A stretch of 64,000 nucleotides of DNA from Sphingomonas sp. IW22 (GCF_041321155.1 NZ_JBGGWB010000001.1:2181501-2245500), one strand, 5' to 3'; positions 33,090-42,624 are shown, numbered from the stretch's first letter. Program-made: numbers and translations. The notes: a model not told the origin generated them from the sequence alone.

Positions 33090-35339
33090 ATGCCTATCGA
33101 ACCTGAACCGGGCGCGGACGAAGTCGCCAACGTCCGACCGTCGCTTCGCCCGCTCTTCGTCGCCGCGATCCTTTCGGGTTCGTTCCTGCTGTTTCTGGTT
33201 CAGCCCATGATCGCGCGCATGGCGTTGCCGCGTCTGGGCGGTGCGCCAGCGGTGTGGAACTCTGCCATGCTGGTATACCAGGCGCTGTTGCTGGCGGGTT
33301 ACGGCTATGCCCATTGGCTGGGTCGGTTCGGCGTGCGACGTCAGGCGAGCATTCATGCCGGGCTGCTGGCCGTGGCGGCGCTGTGGCTGCCCATTGGCCT
33401 GATCGACGGTGCGCCGGGGGCGGGGGATGAGCCCGCGCTTTGGGTCCCCTGGCTGCTGTTCGCCTCCATTGGGCCATTGTTCCTGGCGATTTCGGCGCAG
33501 GCACCATTGCTGCAACGCTGGTTCGCCGCGTCTGCGCCAGGCGTTAATCCCTATGCCCTTTATGCCGCATCCAACATTGGCAGCTTTGCGGGGCTGATCG
33601 CCTATCCCGCGCTGGTCGAGCCGAACATGGCGCTGTCCTCACAAAGCTGGTTGTGGACGGCGGGCTACGCGTTTGTCGCGTTGCTGGTCGTCGCTTGCGC
33701 CATTCGCCTCCCATCGACCCGCGCGGCGATCGCTGCCCTGCCCGAAAGCGCGCCGCCAACGTGCAGGCGGGTCGCTCACTGGATTGCGCTGGCGCTGGTC
33801 CCGTCGGGCCTGATGCTGGCGACGTCCACCTTCCTCACGACAGATATCGTGGCGGTGCCGCTGTTGTGGGTGATGCCGCTGGGCCTGTATCTGCTGAGCT
33901 TCAGCATCGCCTTTTCAAACCGGCGCGTCGTTGCCGATCTCCTGACGACCTTTGCGCCCGTCACCATTCTGGTGTTCGGGGGGTTGATGATCGGGGGAAC
34001 GCATGAGTTTCCCTATCTGAATGCGACGATTGCGCTGGGGCTGCTGTTCATGGTGTCGGTCGCCCTTCACACCCAACTTTACCGGCTGAGGCCCGCGCCG
34101 GACCGGCTGACCGGGTTCTATCTCGCGCTATCGGTCGGGGGCGCGCTTGGCGGTGTGTTCGCGGGGCTGCTGGCGCCGGTGCTGTTCGACTGGACCTATG
34201 AATATCCGATCCTGATCATCGCGTCGGGCGTGTTGGCGCCGCTACCGTGGCTGTTGCCGGTTCTGACCGGCGCTTGGGAGCGCCAGCGCGCCGTGACGCT
34301 GGTGGCGGTAGTTGCGGCGGCGGTGGCGATCATGCTGGTCGGGATGTTCGATCCTTTGGGTTGGTTGGGCGAGCGGCACGAGCGGATCGCCTTTCTGGCG
34401 CTGGCGGTGCTGGGCGTCCTGACCATCGGTGCGCGCCCTGCCTTCGTCGCGGTGCTGGTGGCGTCGCTAATGCTGTTCGGCGGATGGCGCGCGATCCGCA
34501 TTACGCTGGACGGGGACAGCCGGACCCGCAGCTATTTCGGCGTCTATACGATCCGCGATTATCCTGAAGATGGGACGCGGACGCTGGCGCATGGCACGAC
34601 ATTGCACGGCGTGCAGTTCGTCGACGACCCGCGCAAGGCGCGTGAGCCGACCACCTATTACGTCCCCGGATCGGGGGTCGGACAAGCGTTGCAGGCATTG
34701 CCGGAGCTGTACGGTCCGCGCGCGCGGGTGGGCGCGGTGGGGCTGGGGACGGGGACTCTCGCCTGTTATGCACAGCCCGGTCAGGACTGGCGCTTTTACG
34801 AGATCGATCCGGTCGTCGTCGGCATTGCGCGTGACAGCGGGAAGTTCGGCTTTCTGGCGCGTTGCCTGCCCGACGCACGCATCGTCGTCGGCGATGCGCG
34901 GCTGTCGATTTCGGCGCAACCGGCCGGCAGCCTCGACCTGCTGGCGCTCGACGCCTTCTCCTCCGATGCTGTGCCGATGCACCTGATGACGCGGGAGGCG
35001 CTGAACAATTACGCGCGGGTGCTGGGTCCGCGCGGGTTGTTGATGGTGCACATCTCCAACCGTTTCCTCGATCTGGAGCCGGTGGTCAGTGCAACGGCCC
35101 GCGGTGGTGGCTGGTATGCCGCGTCGCTGCGATATGAGCCGGGGATGGGCGACAATTCGGAAGCGACCATGTCCGACTGGATCGCAATGACTCGCGATCC
35201 GGAGGTGTTTGGGACCTTGATTGGGCGCGGCGGCAATTGGATGCCGCTGCGCTATCGCAATGACGTGCCCGCATGGACTGACGATTATGCCTCGATCGTT
35301 CCGGTGTTGAACGACCCGCTGGCGGAGCTGAAGGAGTAA
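33090..35339 (+). CDS. integral membrane protein with spermidine-synthase-like domain
   Basis: 749 residues. The first 480 or so form about a dozen membrane helices (SGSFLLFLVQPMIARMALPR, YQALLLAGYGYAHWLGRFG, YALYAASNIGSFAGLIAYPA). The cytosolic C-terminal part is a spermidine-synthase-like Rossmann domain with GAVGLGTGTLACYA, FYEIDPVVVGIAR and LDLLALDAFSSDAVPMHLMT. The key Asp of polyamine synthases is in LDAFSSDAVP, but the polyamine site is not conserved enough to claim spermidine synthesis. Fusions like this are widespread and uncharacterised. Confidence 0.8.
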   Translation: MPIEPEPGADEVANVRPSLRPLFVAAILSGSFLLFLVQPMIARMALPRLGGAPAVWNSAMLVYQALLLAGYGYAHWLGRFGVRRQASIHAGLLAVAALWLPIGLIDGAPGAGDEPALWVPWLLFASIGPLFLAISAQAPLLQRWFAASAPGVNPYALYAASNIGSFAGLIAYPALVEPNMALSSQSWLWTAGYAFVALLVVACAIRLPSTRAAIAALPESAPPTCRRVAHWIALALVPSGLMLATSTFLTTDIVAVPLLWVMPLGLYLLSFSIAFSNRRVVADLLTTFAPVTILVFGGLMIGGTHEFPYLNATIALGLLFMVSVALHTQLYRLRPAPDRLTGFYLALSVGGALGGVFAGLLAPVLFDWTYEYPILIIASGVLAPLPWLLPVLTGAWERQRAVTLVAVVAAAVAIMLVGMFDPLGWLGERHERIAFLALAVLGVLTIGARPAFVAVLVASLMLFGGWRAIRITLDGDSRTRSYFGVYTIRDYPEDGTRTLAHGTTLHGVQFVDDPRKAREPTTYYVPGSGVGQALQALPELYGPRARVGAVGLGTGTLACYAQPGQDWRFYEIDPVVVGIARDSGKFGFLARCLPDARIVVGDARLSISAQPAGSLDLLALDAFSSDAVPMHLMTREALNNYARVLGPRGLLMVHISNRFLDLEPVVSATARGGGWYAASLRYEPGMGDNSEATMSDWIAMTRDPEVFGTLIGRGGNWMPLRYRNDVPAWTDDYASIVPVLNDPLAELKE

Positions 35340-35342
35340 GGA

Positions 35343-35810
35343 TCAGGCGTCGGGAACAGGGATGCCCGGCAGCGACTTTGACGTGCGGATGGTCAGCGAC
35401 GTCTTGACGCTGGCGACGTTGCTCGCCGTCGTCAGCTTGGTAGTCAGCATTTCCTGAAAGCTCTTAAGATCGGCTGCCACAATCTTGAGAATAAAGTCGA
35501 TTTCGCCGTTCAGCATGTGACATTCGCGGATTTCGGGAATATCTGCCACGTGGCGTTCGAACGCGGCAAGGTCGCTTTCCGCCTGGCTTTTCAGGCTGAC
35601 CAGCGCGAACACGGTAATGCTGTATCCAAGGGTCACGGGGTCCAGCGTCGCGTGATAGCCGCGAATGGCCCCAGCTTCTTCCAGCGCGCGGACACGGCGC
35701 AGACAGGGCGGCGCGGTCAATCCGACGCGTTCGGCCAGTTCGACATTTGTCATGCGCCCATCCTCCTGCAACAGCGACAGGATTTGACGGTCGATGCGAT
35801 CGAAATTCAT
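35343..35810 (-). CDS. Lrp/AsnC family transcriptional regulator
   Basis: 155 residues, normal for the family. The N-terminal HTH reads MNFDRIDRQILSLLQEDGRM, NVELAERVGLTAPPCLRRVR. The C-terminal RAM/ASNC ligand domain has YSITVFALVSLKSQAESDLA, IRECHMLNGEIDFILKIVAA. The ATG at 35810 gives the standard N-terminus, so the longer open frame upstream is not used. It ends 3 bases from the convergent spermidine-synthase-like gene. The ligand is probably an amino acid. Confidence 0.9.
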   Translation of the reverse strand: MNFDRIDRQILSLLQEDGRMTNVELAERVGLTAPPCLRRVRALEEAGAIRGYHATLDPVTLGYSITVFALVSLKSQAESDLAAFERHVADIPEIRECHMLNGEIDFILKIVAADLKSFQEMLTTKLTTASNVASVKTSLTIRTSKSLPGIPVPDA

Positions 35811-35946
35811 GGGTACTCCACTGGCCGGTACGAAACTGCGTGAATCGCCCGCGTCTCTTAGAAGATAATTACGTCGCGACGCAATTGTCCAAAAGTGGGC
35901 CAGTCGCATTTTCGGAACTTTCAGCAAAGGCGGTAACCTTTTATGG

Positions 35947-37722
35947 ATGGTACAGGGTGCATCGACCGGTGCCTGGGGAAATGATCCATTGCGCTTCGAC
36001 GACACTCTCGACACCGTTCTTTCCGCCGATCTGGCGACGGCATTCGGCCGGCAATCGGCCTATCGGCAGCTTGTCGACCTGATCGGCCGTGATCGAGTTC
36101 CAGCGGACGTGCGTGCGATCAGCGTGCTTCGCACTATTGTCCCTGACGTGCCGCTTGAGCATCGAACGGCCGCCGCGCGCGCATTGGCATTCGCGCAGCC
36201 GCCCTTTGCGCTTGTCCGGCTTTTCGCGCTCGACGATTTGGCCGTCGCCGCGCCGGTGCTGCGCACCGCCCGACTGGAGCCGGATGAATGGTGCGCGCTG
36301 CTGGCCGAACTGACTCCATCGGCGCGGGCGATCTTAAGGCACCGGCGCGACCTGGATGGGCAGGTCGAACGGGCACTGGCCGCGTTTGGCCGTGTCGATT
36401 TTGTCTTGTCGGACCGGCGCTGCGAGCAGTCGAATCTTGATACATCCGAGAGTTCTTCGGAAAAGGTTGCGGTCCACAATATGCGGACGACCGGCCGGCA
36501 AGTGGAACGCGAGCACTCTACGATCGGCTCGCTGGCAATTGCGCTTCCCGTGTCGTCCGATGCGGCTTATGATTTCGATGAGGATGCGGCCGTCGTAACG
36601 GACGGACCATTCGAGATTGCTGACGTCGTCGCACGGATCGACGCGTTCCGCGAGGGTCGCAACAATGCCCGCCCGCACGCGAATGACGCGTCGTCCACCG
36701 GGGCGGATCGAGTGCGTTTCGAGACCGATGCCGACGGGGTGATACGCTATGCCGATGGTCCGGCGCGAGGGGCGCTGATCGGTCTCTCGCTCTGCCTGGA
36801 AAACAACTGCACAACCCGCGTCGATAGCTTGGCAGCGGACGCCTTTCGTCGGCGTGCCCGTTTCCGCGACGCGAACGTCAATATTGCGGGAAACGGCCCG
36901 ACAGCGGGCATGTGGCTGATGTCAGGCGTACCGATGTTCGATTCGGCCAGCGGCCGATTCACTGGCTATCGCGGAACCGTGCGTCGCCCGCATGCGGGAG
37001 AAGCGGCAGCCCCGGGCACGTCGCCTGAGCCGGTGGCTCTACGTCAACTCGCCCACGAATTGCGCACGCCGACCAACGCGATCATCGGTTTTTCGGAAAT
37101 GATGGCGCTGGAGATGCTGGGCCCCGTGACCGATGCGTATCGCGAGCACGCTCAGGCGATCCACCGTCATGCTCGCGATCTGTTGGGTGCCATCGATGAT
37201 CTCGACCTGGCGGCGCGGATCGAGAGTGACGCATTAACGCTGAGGATAGAGGCGGTGCCCTTGCGGACCGTGCTTCGCTCGGTCGTGCGCGATCTGTCGG
37301 CGCTGGCCTCCTTTCGAGGCGCGACCGTGAGCATGCCTGATCGCGACGCATGGGTAGAGGGAGACCGCCACGCGGTCGAGCGGCTGTTCGGACGACTGAT
37401 TGCGACGCTGCTTGCTGCAATGGGCCGGGGCGAGGTTCTGGCGATGGACGTGTTGGATGAAGGTGACATGATTTGCGTTGCCATGTCGCGCCCGGCCGGT
37501 TTGCCCGACGAGGCGGATTTGAGCTGCGACGTTGGGGCTGAAGACGTTGCGTACGCGGCGCTGCCACTCGGAACGGGGTTTGCGCTGCGGCTGGTTGCAA
37601 ATCTCGCCCAAGAATTGGGGGGCGCGATCGCGTTTGGTGATGAAGAGATAGAGGTCCGGCTGCCGGTATGCGGCAGGAAGCGGCCCGTACCGCGACCCGT
37701 TTGTGAGGTGTTCGTCGGGTAA
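35947..37722 (+). CDS. sensor histidine kinase with degenerate ATPase domain
   Basis: 591 residues, no membrane segment. Residues 1-170 are helical and resemble no domain I know. A PAS-like part lies around 255-350 (RVRFETDADGVIRYADGPAR, WLMSGVPMFDSASGRFTGYR). The HisKA motif VALRQLAHELRTPTNAIIGF contains phospho-acceptor His370. In the C-terminal region LPLGTGFALRLVANLAQELG resembles the G2 box, but the N box lacks its usual Asn (ERLFGRLIATLLAAM) and the G1 Asp is not standard. It may act as a phosphatase or scaffold rather than a kinase. The product recalls cell-cycle sensors of alphaproteobacteria. Confidence 0.75.
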   Translation: MVQGASTGAWGNDPLRFDDTLDTVLSADLATAFGRQSAYRQLVDLIGRDRVPADVRAISVLRTIVPDVPLEHRTAAARALAFAQPPFALVRLFALDDLAVAAPVLRTARLEPDEWCALLAELTPSARAILRHRRDLDGQVERALAAFGRVDFVLSDRRCEQSNLDTSESSSEKVAVHNMRTTGRQVEREHSTIGSLAIALPVSSDAAYDFDEDAAVVTDGPFEIADVVARIDAFREGRNNARPHANDASSTGADRVRFETDADGVIRYADGPARGALIGLSLCLENNCTTRVDSLAADAFRRRARFRDANVNIAGNGPTAGMWLMSGVPMFDSASGRFTGYRGTVRRPHAGEAAAPGTSPEPVALRQLAHELRTPTNAIIGFSEMMALEMLGPVTDAYREHAQAIHRHARDLLGAIDDLDLAARIESDALTLRIEAVPLRTVLRSVVRDLSALASFRGATVSMPDRDAWVEGDRHAVERLFGRLIATLLAAMGRGEVLAMDVLDEGDMICVAMSRPAGLPDEADLSCDVGAEDVAYAALPLGTGFALRLVANLAQELGGAIAFGDEEIEVRLPVCGRKRPVPRPVCEVFVG

Positions 37723-37781
37723 GGCCTTTCTTACGCTTGCCCCAACCGCCTGAGTTCCGCTAGGCGCGTGGTCGCTGGTTT

Positions 37782-37857
37782 GGGCCTGTAGCTCAACGGT
37801 TAGAGCTGGCCGCTCATAACGGCTAGGTTGCGGGTTCGAGTCCTGCCGGGCCCACCA
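37782..37857 (+). tRNA. tRNA-Ile2 (anticodon CAT, lysidine type) or tRNA-Met
   Basis: A complete 76-base cloverleaf: acceptor GGGCCTG/CGGGCCC, D arm GCTCAACGGTTAGAGC, anticodon stem GGCCG/CGGCT with loop CTCATAA, T arm GCGGGTTCGAGTCCTGC, and encoded CCA. With CAT it is either elongator Met or Ile decoding AUA after lysidine modification. The acceptor resembles Ile2 tRNAs more. Confidence 0.9.
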
Positions 37858-38054
37858 GCGCCATCACCCCCCGCCAAACGCGGTTGGCTGCGTTTCGCCC
37901 GCTCGCCGCATCGGGTCTGCCAGCGCTCGCGGCGTGGCAGGCGACGCGAGTGTCCTGTGAAAAGTGGCACGTGGTGCCTTGAACAAGGCGTGATCCCGCA
38001 ACGCGCTTTGTGCTTGCTCTTCGGTTGTCCCTTACACTAGGGAAATCGAACGGT

Positions 38055-38134
<80 letters not shown>

Positions 38135-38236
38135 TATCTCGGCAGCCCCGGATTTCCGCCATTTTGCATGGGCGCCCGACGTGCGTTGGTCACACGACCG
38201 GCTCACACAAGCGGCGCACATGCGGGGGAAAGACCG

Positions 38237-38590
38237 ATGTGCCGCATTCCGCATACCCGCCGCCGCGAGGGCCGCTATGTCTATCGCCGCCGCGTCCATT
38301 TCCGGAATCTTATCTCCCGTCCCATAACCCTGGCGTTGAGCACGGCCGATCCGAAAGTCGCCCGCACCCGCGCGTCACTTTTGTCGGCATGCTTCGTCCA
38401 GGTGAAGGCGAGCGTCGAGACTATGTTGGAAGATGGCCGGGTGATGACCGGCACGGAGATCGAGGCGCTGCTTCGCGCCGAGCTTGAGGCCGAACTGAAT
38501 TTCTATGTCCATAGCGCCTACGAGGATGCGCCATGGTCCGATTCGGTGCCCGACGTCGCAGCGCAGGAGGCCGAGGCCTACCGCATTACC
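38237..38590 (+). pseudogene. truncated tyrosine integrase (N-terminal part)
   Basis: The frame from the ATG at 38237 encodes MCRIPHTRRREGRYVYRRRV, LISRPITLALSTADPKVART and SVETMLEDGRVMTGTEIEAL. This matches the DUF6538-type N-terminal arm of phage integrases. The catalytic domain is absent: the sequence changes to a methyltransferase fragment near 38590. It lies 105 bases past the tRNA-Pro 3' end, the usual place for an integrase. Confidence 0.65.
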
Positions 38591-38596
38591 CGTCTG

Positions 38597-39204
38597 CCCG
38601 GGCGCCGACGCTGGACGCTGCCGACCCCGCAGAGGCGATCCTGGGGCTGCGCGTGCTCGATCCCGCGATGGGGTCGGGTCACTTCCTCGTCAGCCTGGTC
38701 GACACGCTGACCGACCATGTGCTCGACGCGATGGCAGAGGTCGCGGCAAAGGGCGGGGCGCTCGACCACCGGTCGCCGCTGGCGGACGAGATCGTCAAGA
38801 CGCGGGGCCGCATCCTTGCCAATGCGCGCGCGGGCAACTGGTCAATCGACGAGGCGCAACTGGACGACCGCCACATCGTCCGCCGCATGGTGCTGAAGCG
38901 CTGCATCTACGGAGTCGACAAGAACCCGATGGCGGTCGAGCTGGCCAAGGTGGCGCTGTGGCTGCACACGTTCACCGTCGGCGGGCCGCTGTCGTTCGTC
39001 GATCACCACCTGCGCGCGGGCGACTGCCTGTTCGGGCTGTGGGTTCGCGATGCGATCGACAAGGCAGAGGGCTGGGGCGGCGGCCAGCTTCTGTATGCCG
39101 GGCCGCTGCGCGAGGCACAGTCGGCGGCGGCGGCAATGCAGATCATCGAGCGGCTGGGTGACCGCAAACTTGCTGGTGGTCCCGTCAAATGCGCTTCGAC
39201 ATGA
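38597..39204 (+). pseudogene. Eco57I/PglX-type adenine DNA methyltransferase, internal fragment
   Basis: About 200 codons contain motif I (LRVLDPAMGSGHFLVSLVDT) and the following conserved HIVRRMVLKRCIYGVDKNPM, ELAKVALWLHTFTVGGPLSF and LRAGDCLFGLW. These are typical of large type IIG/BREX-like methyltransferases of over 1,000 residues. The NPPY motif and the target-recognition part are missing. The left side is joined to the integrase stub and the right side ends in the IS481 fragment. Confidence 0.7.
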
Positions 39205-39548
39205 TTTGCGACGCGAACGGCATCGAGCACCGGCTTACAAAACCAAACCACCCGTGGACCAACGGTCAGGTCGAGCGGATGAACCGGACTACCAAGGAAG
39301 CGACCGTCAAACGTTTCCACTACGAGAGCCACGACCAGCTGCGGACGCACCTCGCCGATTTCATGGCCGCCTACAACTTCGCCCGCCGGCTCAAAACACT
39401 CAGCGGGCTCACGCCCTACGAATACATCGCAAAAATCTGGACTTCAGAACCGAACAGGTTCATCGTCAATCCGATCCACCATATGCCGGGACTAAACACC
39501 TGGTATCCGCTAGCAACGACTTCCTCGGCGCTGACAACCATTTGTTGA
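39189..39548 (+). pseudogene. IS481-type transposase, C-terminal fragment
   Basis: 119 codons contain HPWTNGQVERMNRTTKEATV, with the final catalytic Glu in GQVERMNRT, and LADFMAAYNFARRLKTLSGL, TPYEYIAKIWTSEP. The first two thirds with both catalytic Asp residues are gone. The IS cut into the methyltransferase fragment. Confidence 0.8.
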
Positions 39549-39616
39549 TCCTGTTTGTTAATGAACAGTAAAGCGGTGCGGCGATAGCCTCTCCCGCAAG
39601 CAACAGGGGGGTTTGA

Positions 39617-40375
39617 ATGAGGGGAAGAAGCTACACCGCCGCCGTAATGTTAGCCGGTGCAGGTGTGATGCTTTCGCTATCGTCGCCGGCTGCGGCGCAG
39701 AGCGGGCTCGGTGACGCGGCGAAAGGTACGGGAGCGGGACTGGGCGCGATCGGCGTAGCGCTCGGTATCGACAAACTACTAGCCGGCAGTCCGCGATGGG
39801 TTGACGTGACCAGCTTCGACATCGCTGGCATGAAGCTGGATATGACGCCGGAACAGATCCGTGCCGCGATGGTGAAGAACGGCTTCACGCCCCGCAAGAC
39901 CGATCCCGTTCAGGCGGGATATGCCCTCAGCGTCCGACAGGAAGCCGCCAAGCGGCGTCAGACCAGCGCGTTGGGCACCGATGAGGAAAAGGTGCCCATG
40001 TTCACTATGGCCGAGGGCCCGCAGAACGAACACATCGAGGTCTGGTATGCCGCGACCCCCGATGGCGCGCGAGCGAACCAGATCAAGTTTCAGATTCCGA
40101 CGAGCAGGATGACCTCGGACGCCTTCCTCTCAAGCGTTCAGTCGAGATACGGCGAAGCGACGAACCCGTCCCGCGGTTCTCTGCTCTACTGCATGAAAGG
40201 CGAGCGCAACTGCGCTTATGGCAATCACACGAAGCCGTTCCTTCACGCCACAAGTAGCTATACGACTCAGGACATCGAACTGCGGAACGGTACCGAAGTC
40301 AGTGAACGTCGCGCCGCTGCGTTCGCTGCGGCGGTCGACGCAGCCGCACCGGCGAATGCGAAGGCCTCTTTCTGA
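39617..40375 (+). CDS. secreted hypothetical protein
   Basis: 252 residues with a signal peptide (TAAVMLAGAGVMLSLSSPAAA, cleavage after AAAQS). The middle has a fold-repeat look: FDIAGMKLDMTPEQIRAAMV, KNGFTPRK. This resembles the small helix-strand unit found in many sphingomonad periplasmic proteins that compare tandem values. Two Cys residues (LLYCMKGERNCAYG) could form a disulfide. An AGGGGGG ribosome site precedes the ATG. The function is unknown. It stands alone between IS debris and small phage-like frames. Confidence 0.65.
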   Translation: MRGRSYTAAVMLAGAGVMLSLSSPAAAQSGLGDAAKGTGAGLGAIGVALGIDKLLAGSPRWVDVTSFDIAGMKLDMTPEQIRAAMVKNGFTPRKTDPVQAGYALSVRQEAAKRRQTSALGTDEEKVPMFTMAEGPQNEHIEVWYAATPDGARANQIKFQIPTSRMTSDAFLSSVQSRYGEATNPSRGSLLYCMKGERNCAYGNHTKPFLHATSSYTTQDIELRNGTEVSERRAAAFAAAVDAAAPANAKASF

Positions 40376-40528
40376 CGACGCACCCGGTAGGGTTTGGCCT
40401 TCCGGCGCTTCGGCACCGCCATCTAGATGGACCCACAGTCATCCTCTTGAACGCCGCCCCCGTCCAAGCGATGCCTGCGGAAATCCGCGACCCGATTAAC
40501 GAGCGGGCCAAACAGGTCGCGCTGCTCT

Positions 40529-40762
40529 ATGGAGACGTGGAAGGGCACGCATGACCGGCCTCACCATCGACAACCCCCGCTGCTGCCCGGCGCGACCCTC
40601 ACCAGCCGCAACGGCCGCTTCATGGCCGTGTGCCCGGGCGAGGTGAACGACGGCGAAAACGCGCCGTTGGTGCTGGCGGAGTGCATTGCCGGCGACGCTC
40701 CGCGGCATGTGCCGCGACGGCGGACCTGGCAGCCGGGCGAGCAGTTGCGGAGGGCGGCGTGA
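40529..40762 (+). CDS. small hypothetical protein
   Basis: 77 codons with coding-like composition, LLPGATLTSRNGRFMAVCPG and GENAPLVLAECIAGDAPRHV. No family is recognised. The stop overlaps the GTG of the next frame, which suggests coupled small genes as in phages. The true start may be internal. Confidence 0.35.
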   Translation: METWKGTHDRPHHRQPPLLPGATLTSRNGRFMAVCPGEVNDGENAPLVLAECIAGDAPRHVPRRRTWQPGEQLRRAA

Positions 40763-41325
40763 GGGAGCACCCCGAATACGACGAGCTTGATGACGAAGCT
40801 GCGGCTCGCAGCGAGGTTGGCGGAGGTGAAGGCGTGACGATTGTGCATGTTGACTTCCGAAGGAAGCTGCGCTCACCTGCGACCGGCATGAAGCGCGCAC
40901 AGCATGCAGCGCTAAAATCGTTCCAAGATGAGGTGTGTGCCGGTCTTCACGGAGCGAGAGTTTCGATCGTGGCAGATCCGCCCGGACCTGATCAGATCGC
41001 GTATCAGCAGGGCTCGGCTGCGACAGCGGAACGCGCCCGCCGAATCAAGCACGAGGCCGTGACGGTAGGTTCGTCCATTTCATGTTTGGCATCTAACCAT
41101 CAGCGCCCGAACTTCGCCCCGTCCAGCGCCCTGATGAAGCGCAGCAGGCTGAGTACCGTCTCGAATACGTATCGGCCCTCGGCCAAGCCCAAGATCGAGT
41201 TGTCGTGCGCGAGGCTGGCCTTGTTCCGCACCTGGTTGAACTGCTCCATCACCTGCAGCGCCGCCTTGGCGATCTTCTCCGAATACTCGCCGATCTGCCC
41301 GGCTTGGCGCAGCGTTTTGATGTAG
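40759..41325 (+). CDS. hypothetical protein, probably truncated
   Basis: The GTG at 40759 overlaps the previous stop. The first 110 codons look coding (VREHPEYDELDDEAAARSEV, TGMKRAQHAALKSFQDEVCA, ERARRIKHEAV). From about 41098 the frame runs antisense through the Abi_C gene, so the natural 3' end was probably lost at that junction. No family is recognised. Confidence 0.35.
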   Translation: MREHPEYDELDDEAAARSEVGGGEGVTIVHVDFRRKLRSPATGMKRAQHAALKSFQDEVCAGLHGARVSIVADPPGPDQIAYQQGSAATAERARRIKHEAVTVGSSISCLASNHQRPNFAPSSALMKRSRLSTVSNTYRPSAKPKIELSCARLALFRTWLNCSITCSAALAIFSEYSPICPAWRSVLM

Positions 41326-41906
41326 CGGCCCGCCCGCGCGTGCAGCGCATCGCCATGCCCGACCGTCATGCCGTCGCGCTCGAGCAGGTCAGCGAACTTC
41401 TTCATGCTGTAGGTGTGCAGGCGATCGAGCGCCGCGTTCGGCTTGTTCGCTTGGATGTCGCGCTGGATCGCCTCGATCAGTTCTGCCAGCGTCGGATCGT
41501 CGGTGAAGGCCTCGATCACCTCGAGATCGATCGGCTGCTCGCTGCCCTCCAGCCGCGCCACCATGGCGAGGAAGTTGGCCTCGGCACGTCCTTCCAGGTC
41601 GCTTGGCATGCCTCGTTCGATGAGCTCCTGACGATGAGCCCAGAAGGCGCGCAACACCTCGGCCTGCGCGCCAGGAACAAGCGCCCGCAGGAGAGCCCGC
41701 AGCCGCTTGGCCTTGGAATCGCCATCCACGGTGTAGGTTGGCGCGCGTGCATCGATCCCGAACTTGCGCTTCACGAAGTCGTCGAACGTGCGATCGCTGA
41801 AGTTCAAAACGTAGCCGCTCGTCATCCCGAGCGCCTGATCGACCAGCCACATGTCGAGGGTGGGTTCGTCCGAGTTGTCGATGCGATTGCCAGCGAAATA
41901 GCTCAT
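41100..41906 (-). CDS. abortive-infection (Abi_C) family protein
   Basis: 268 residues. The C-terminal half matches the Abi_C domain: ALDRLHTYSMKKFADLLERD, HARAGRYIKTLRQAGQIGEY and the hallmark EQFNQVRNKASLAHDNSIL. The R-x4-6-H spacing resembles HEPN-type RNases (RNKASLAH). The N-terminal half (residues 20-140) is helical and likely senses infection. Abi genes protect the population by stopping growth after phage entry; the exact target is unknown. It stands alone in the tRNA-Pro island. Confidence 0.8.
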   Translation of the reverse strand: MSYFAGNRIDNSDEPTLDMWLVDQALGMTSGYVLNFSDRTFDDFVKRKFGIDARAPTYTVDGDSKAKRLRALLRALVPGAQAEVLRAFWAHRQELIERGMPSDLEGRAEANFLAMVARLEGSEQPIDLEVIEAFTDDPTLAELIEAIQRDIQANKPNAALDRLHTYSMKKFADLLERDGMTVGHGDALHARAGRYIKTLRQAGQIGEYSEKIAKAALQVMEQFNQVRNKASLAHDNSILGLAEGRYVFETVLSLLRFIRALDGAKFGR

Positions 41907-41982
41907 GCGCCGATCATCTCGCTACCGCCGGCGATGACCAGCGGGGGGGGGGGCGGGCCGATGGACGACCCGCCCGCGTACG

Positions 41983-42624
41983 TCAGGCGAAAACCTCGCC
42001 CATGTAGCCGTTCAGTTCACGTCGCTCGCTTCGTGCTTTGACGATGCGCCAGATCTTAATGGCGGGGAACAGCGCAGCGACCAAGCCCCAGAACAGGATC
42101 TGCGTATCGCCTCGCGGAAGTGCGCCGGTGATCATGAATAACGCCACTACGGCCAAGAGGATCTCGCGCTTAAGCAGCTTCGGCATGGCTATGAAGCTAG
42201 ACGCGTCCATGAGCTGCAGGAAACGTCCCTTACCGGAGAGGTTGGTAGCACCGATCACGTTGCTGCCCATCATGTCCAATCGGGCGACCGTGCCGTTGCG
42301 TGTTGCCACGGCCGCCGGCAGTTCGTGGGTCTGCTCGGCCCCGTCCTCGTCGCGGAAGACCACCGTGACAACGCCTTTGTGCACGGTGTCCACGAATCCG
42401 CCGCCGCCAGTGACGAACCCGTCACCGTCCTTCGACAGGCCGAATACGCCCGCCGTGCGCCCAAACGTAGTGGATTGCTGTTGGTAGGTCACGTGCATCG
42501 CTTCGGCGATGACGCAGTGGCCTTGATACCTCCGGTTGCCGATCTTTCGCGGCGAGAGCATCCAACTCTTGAGCGGATGCGCGACTTCTTGCCCGCTCCC
42601 GCCGCTTACCTTGGTGACCTCCAT
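41983..42624 (-). CDS. membrane-anchored hypothetical protein
   Basis: 213 residues. A soluble part with KDGDGFVTGGGGFVDTVHKG and VVTVVFRDEDGAEQTHELPA is followed by two membrane helices near residues 155-195 (ILLAVVALFMITGALPRGDT, ILFWGLVAALFPAIKIW). The ATG at 42624 follows a GAGGGAG site. This layout, a domain resembling a short SH3-like barrel on a membrane hairpin, is often seen in plasmid-borne proteins of unknown role. No family name can be given. Confidence 0.5.
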   Translation of the reverse strand: MEVTKVSGGSGQEVAHPLKSWMLSPRKIGNRRYQGHCVIAEAMHVTYQQQSTTFGRTAGVFGLSKDGDGFVTGGGGFVDTVHKGVVTVVFRDEDGAEQTHELPAAVATRNGTVARLDMMGSNVIGATNLSGKGRFLQLMDASSFIAMPKLLKREILLAVVALFMITGALPRGDTQILFWGLVAALFPAIKIWRIVKARSERRELNGYMGEVFA

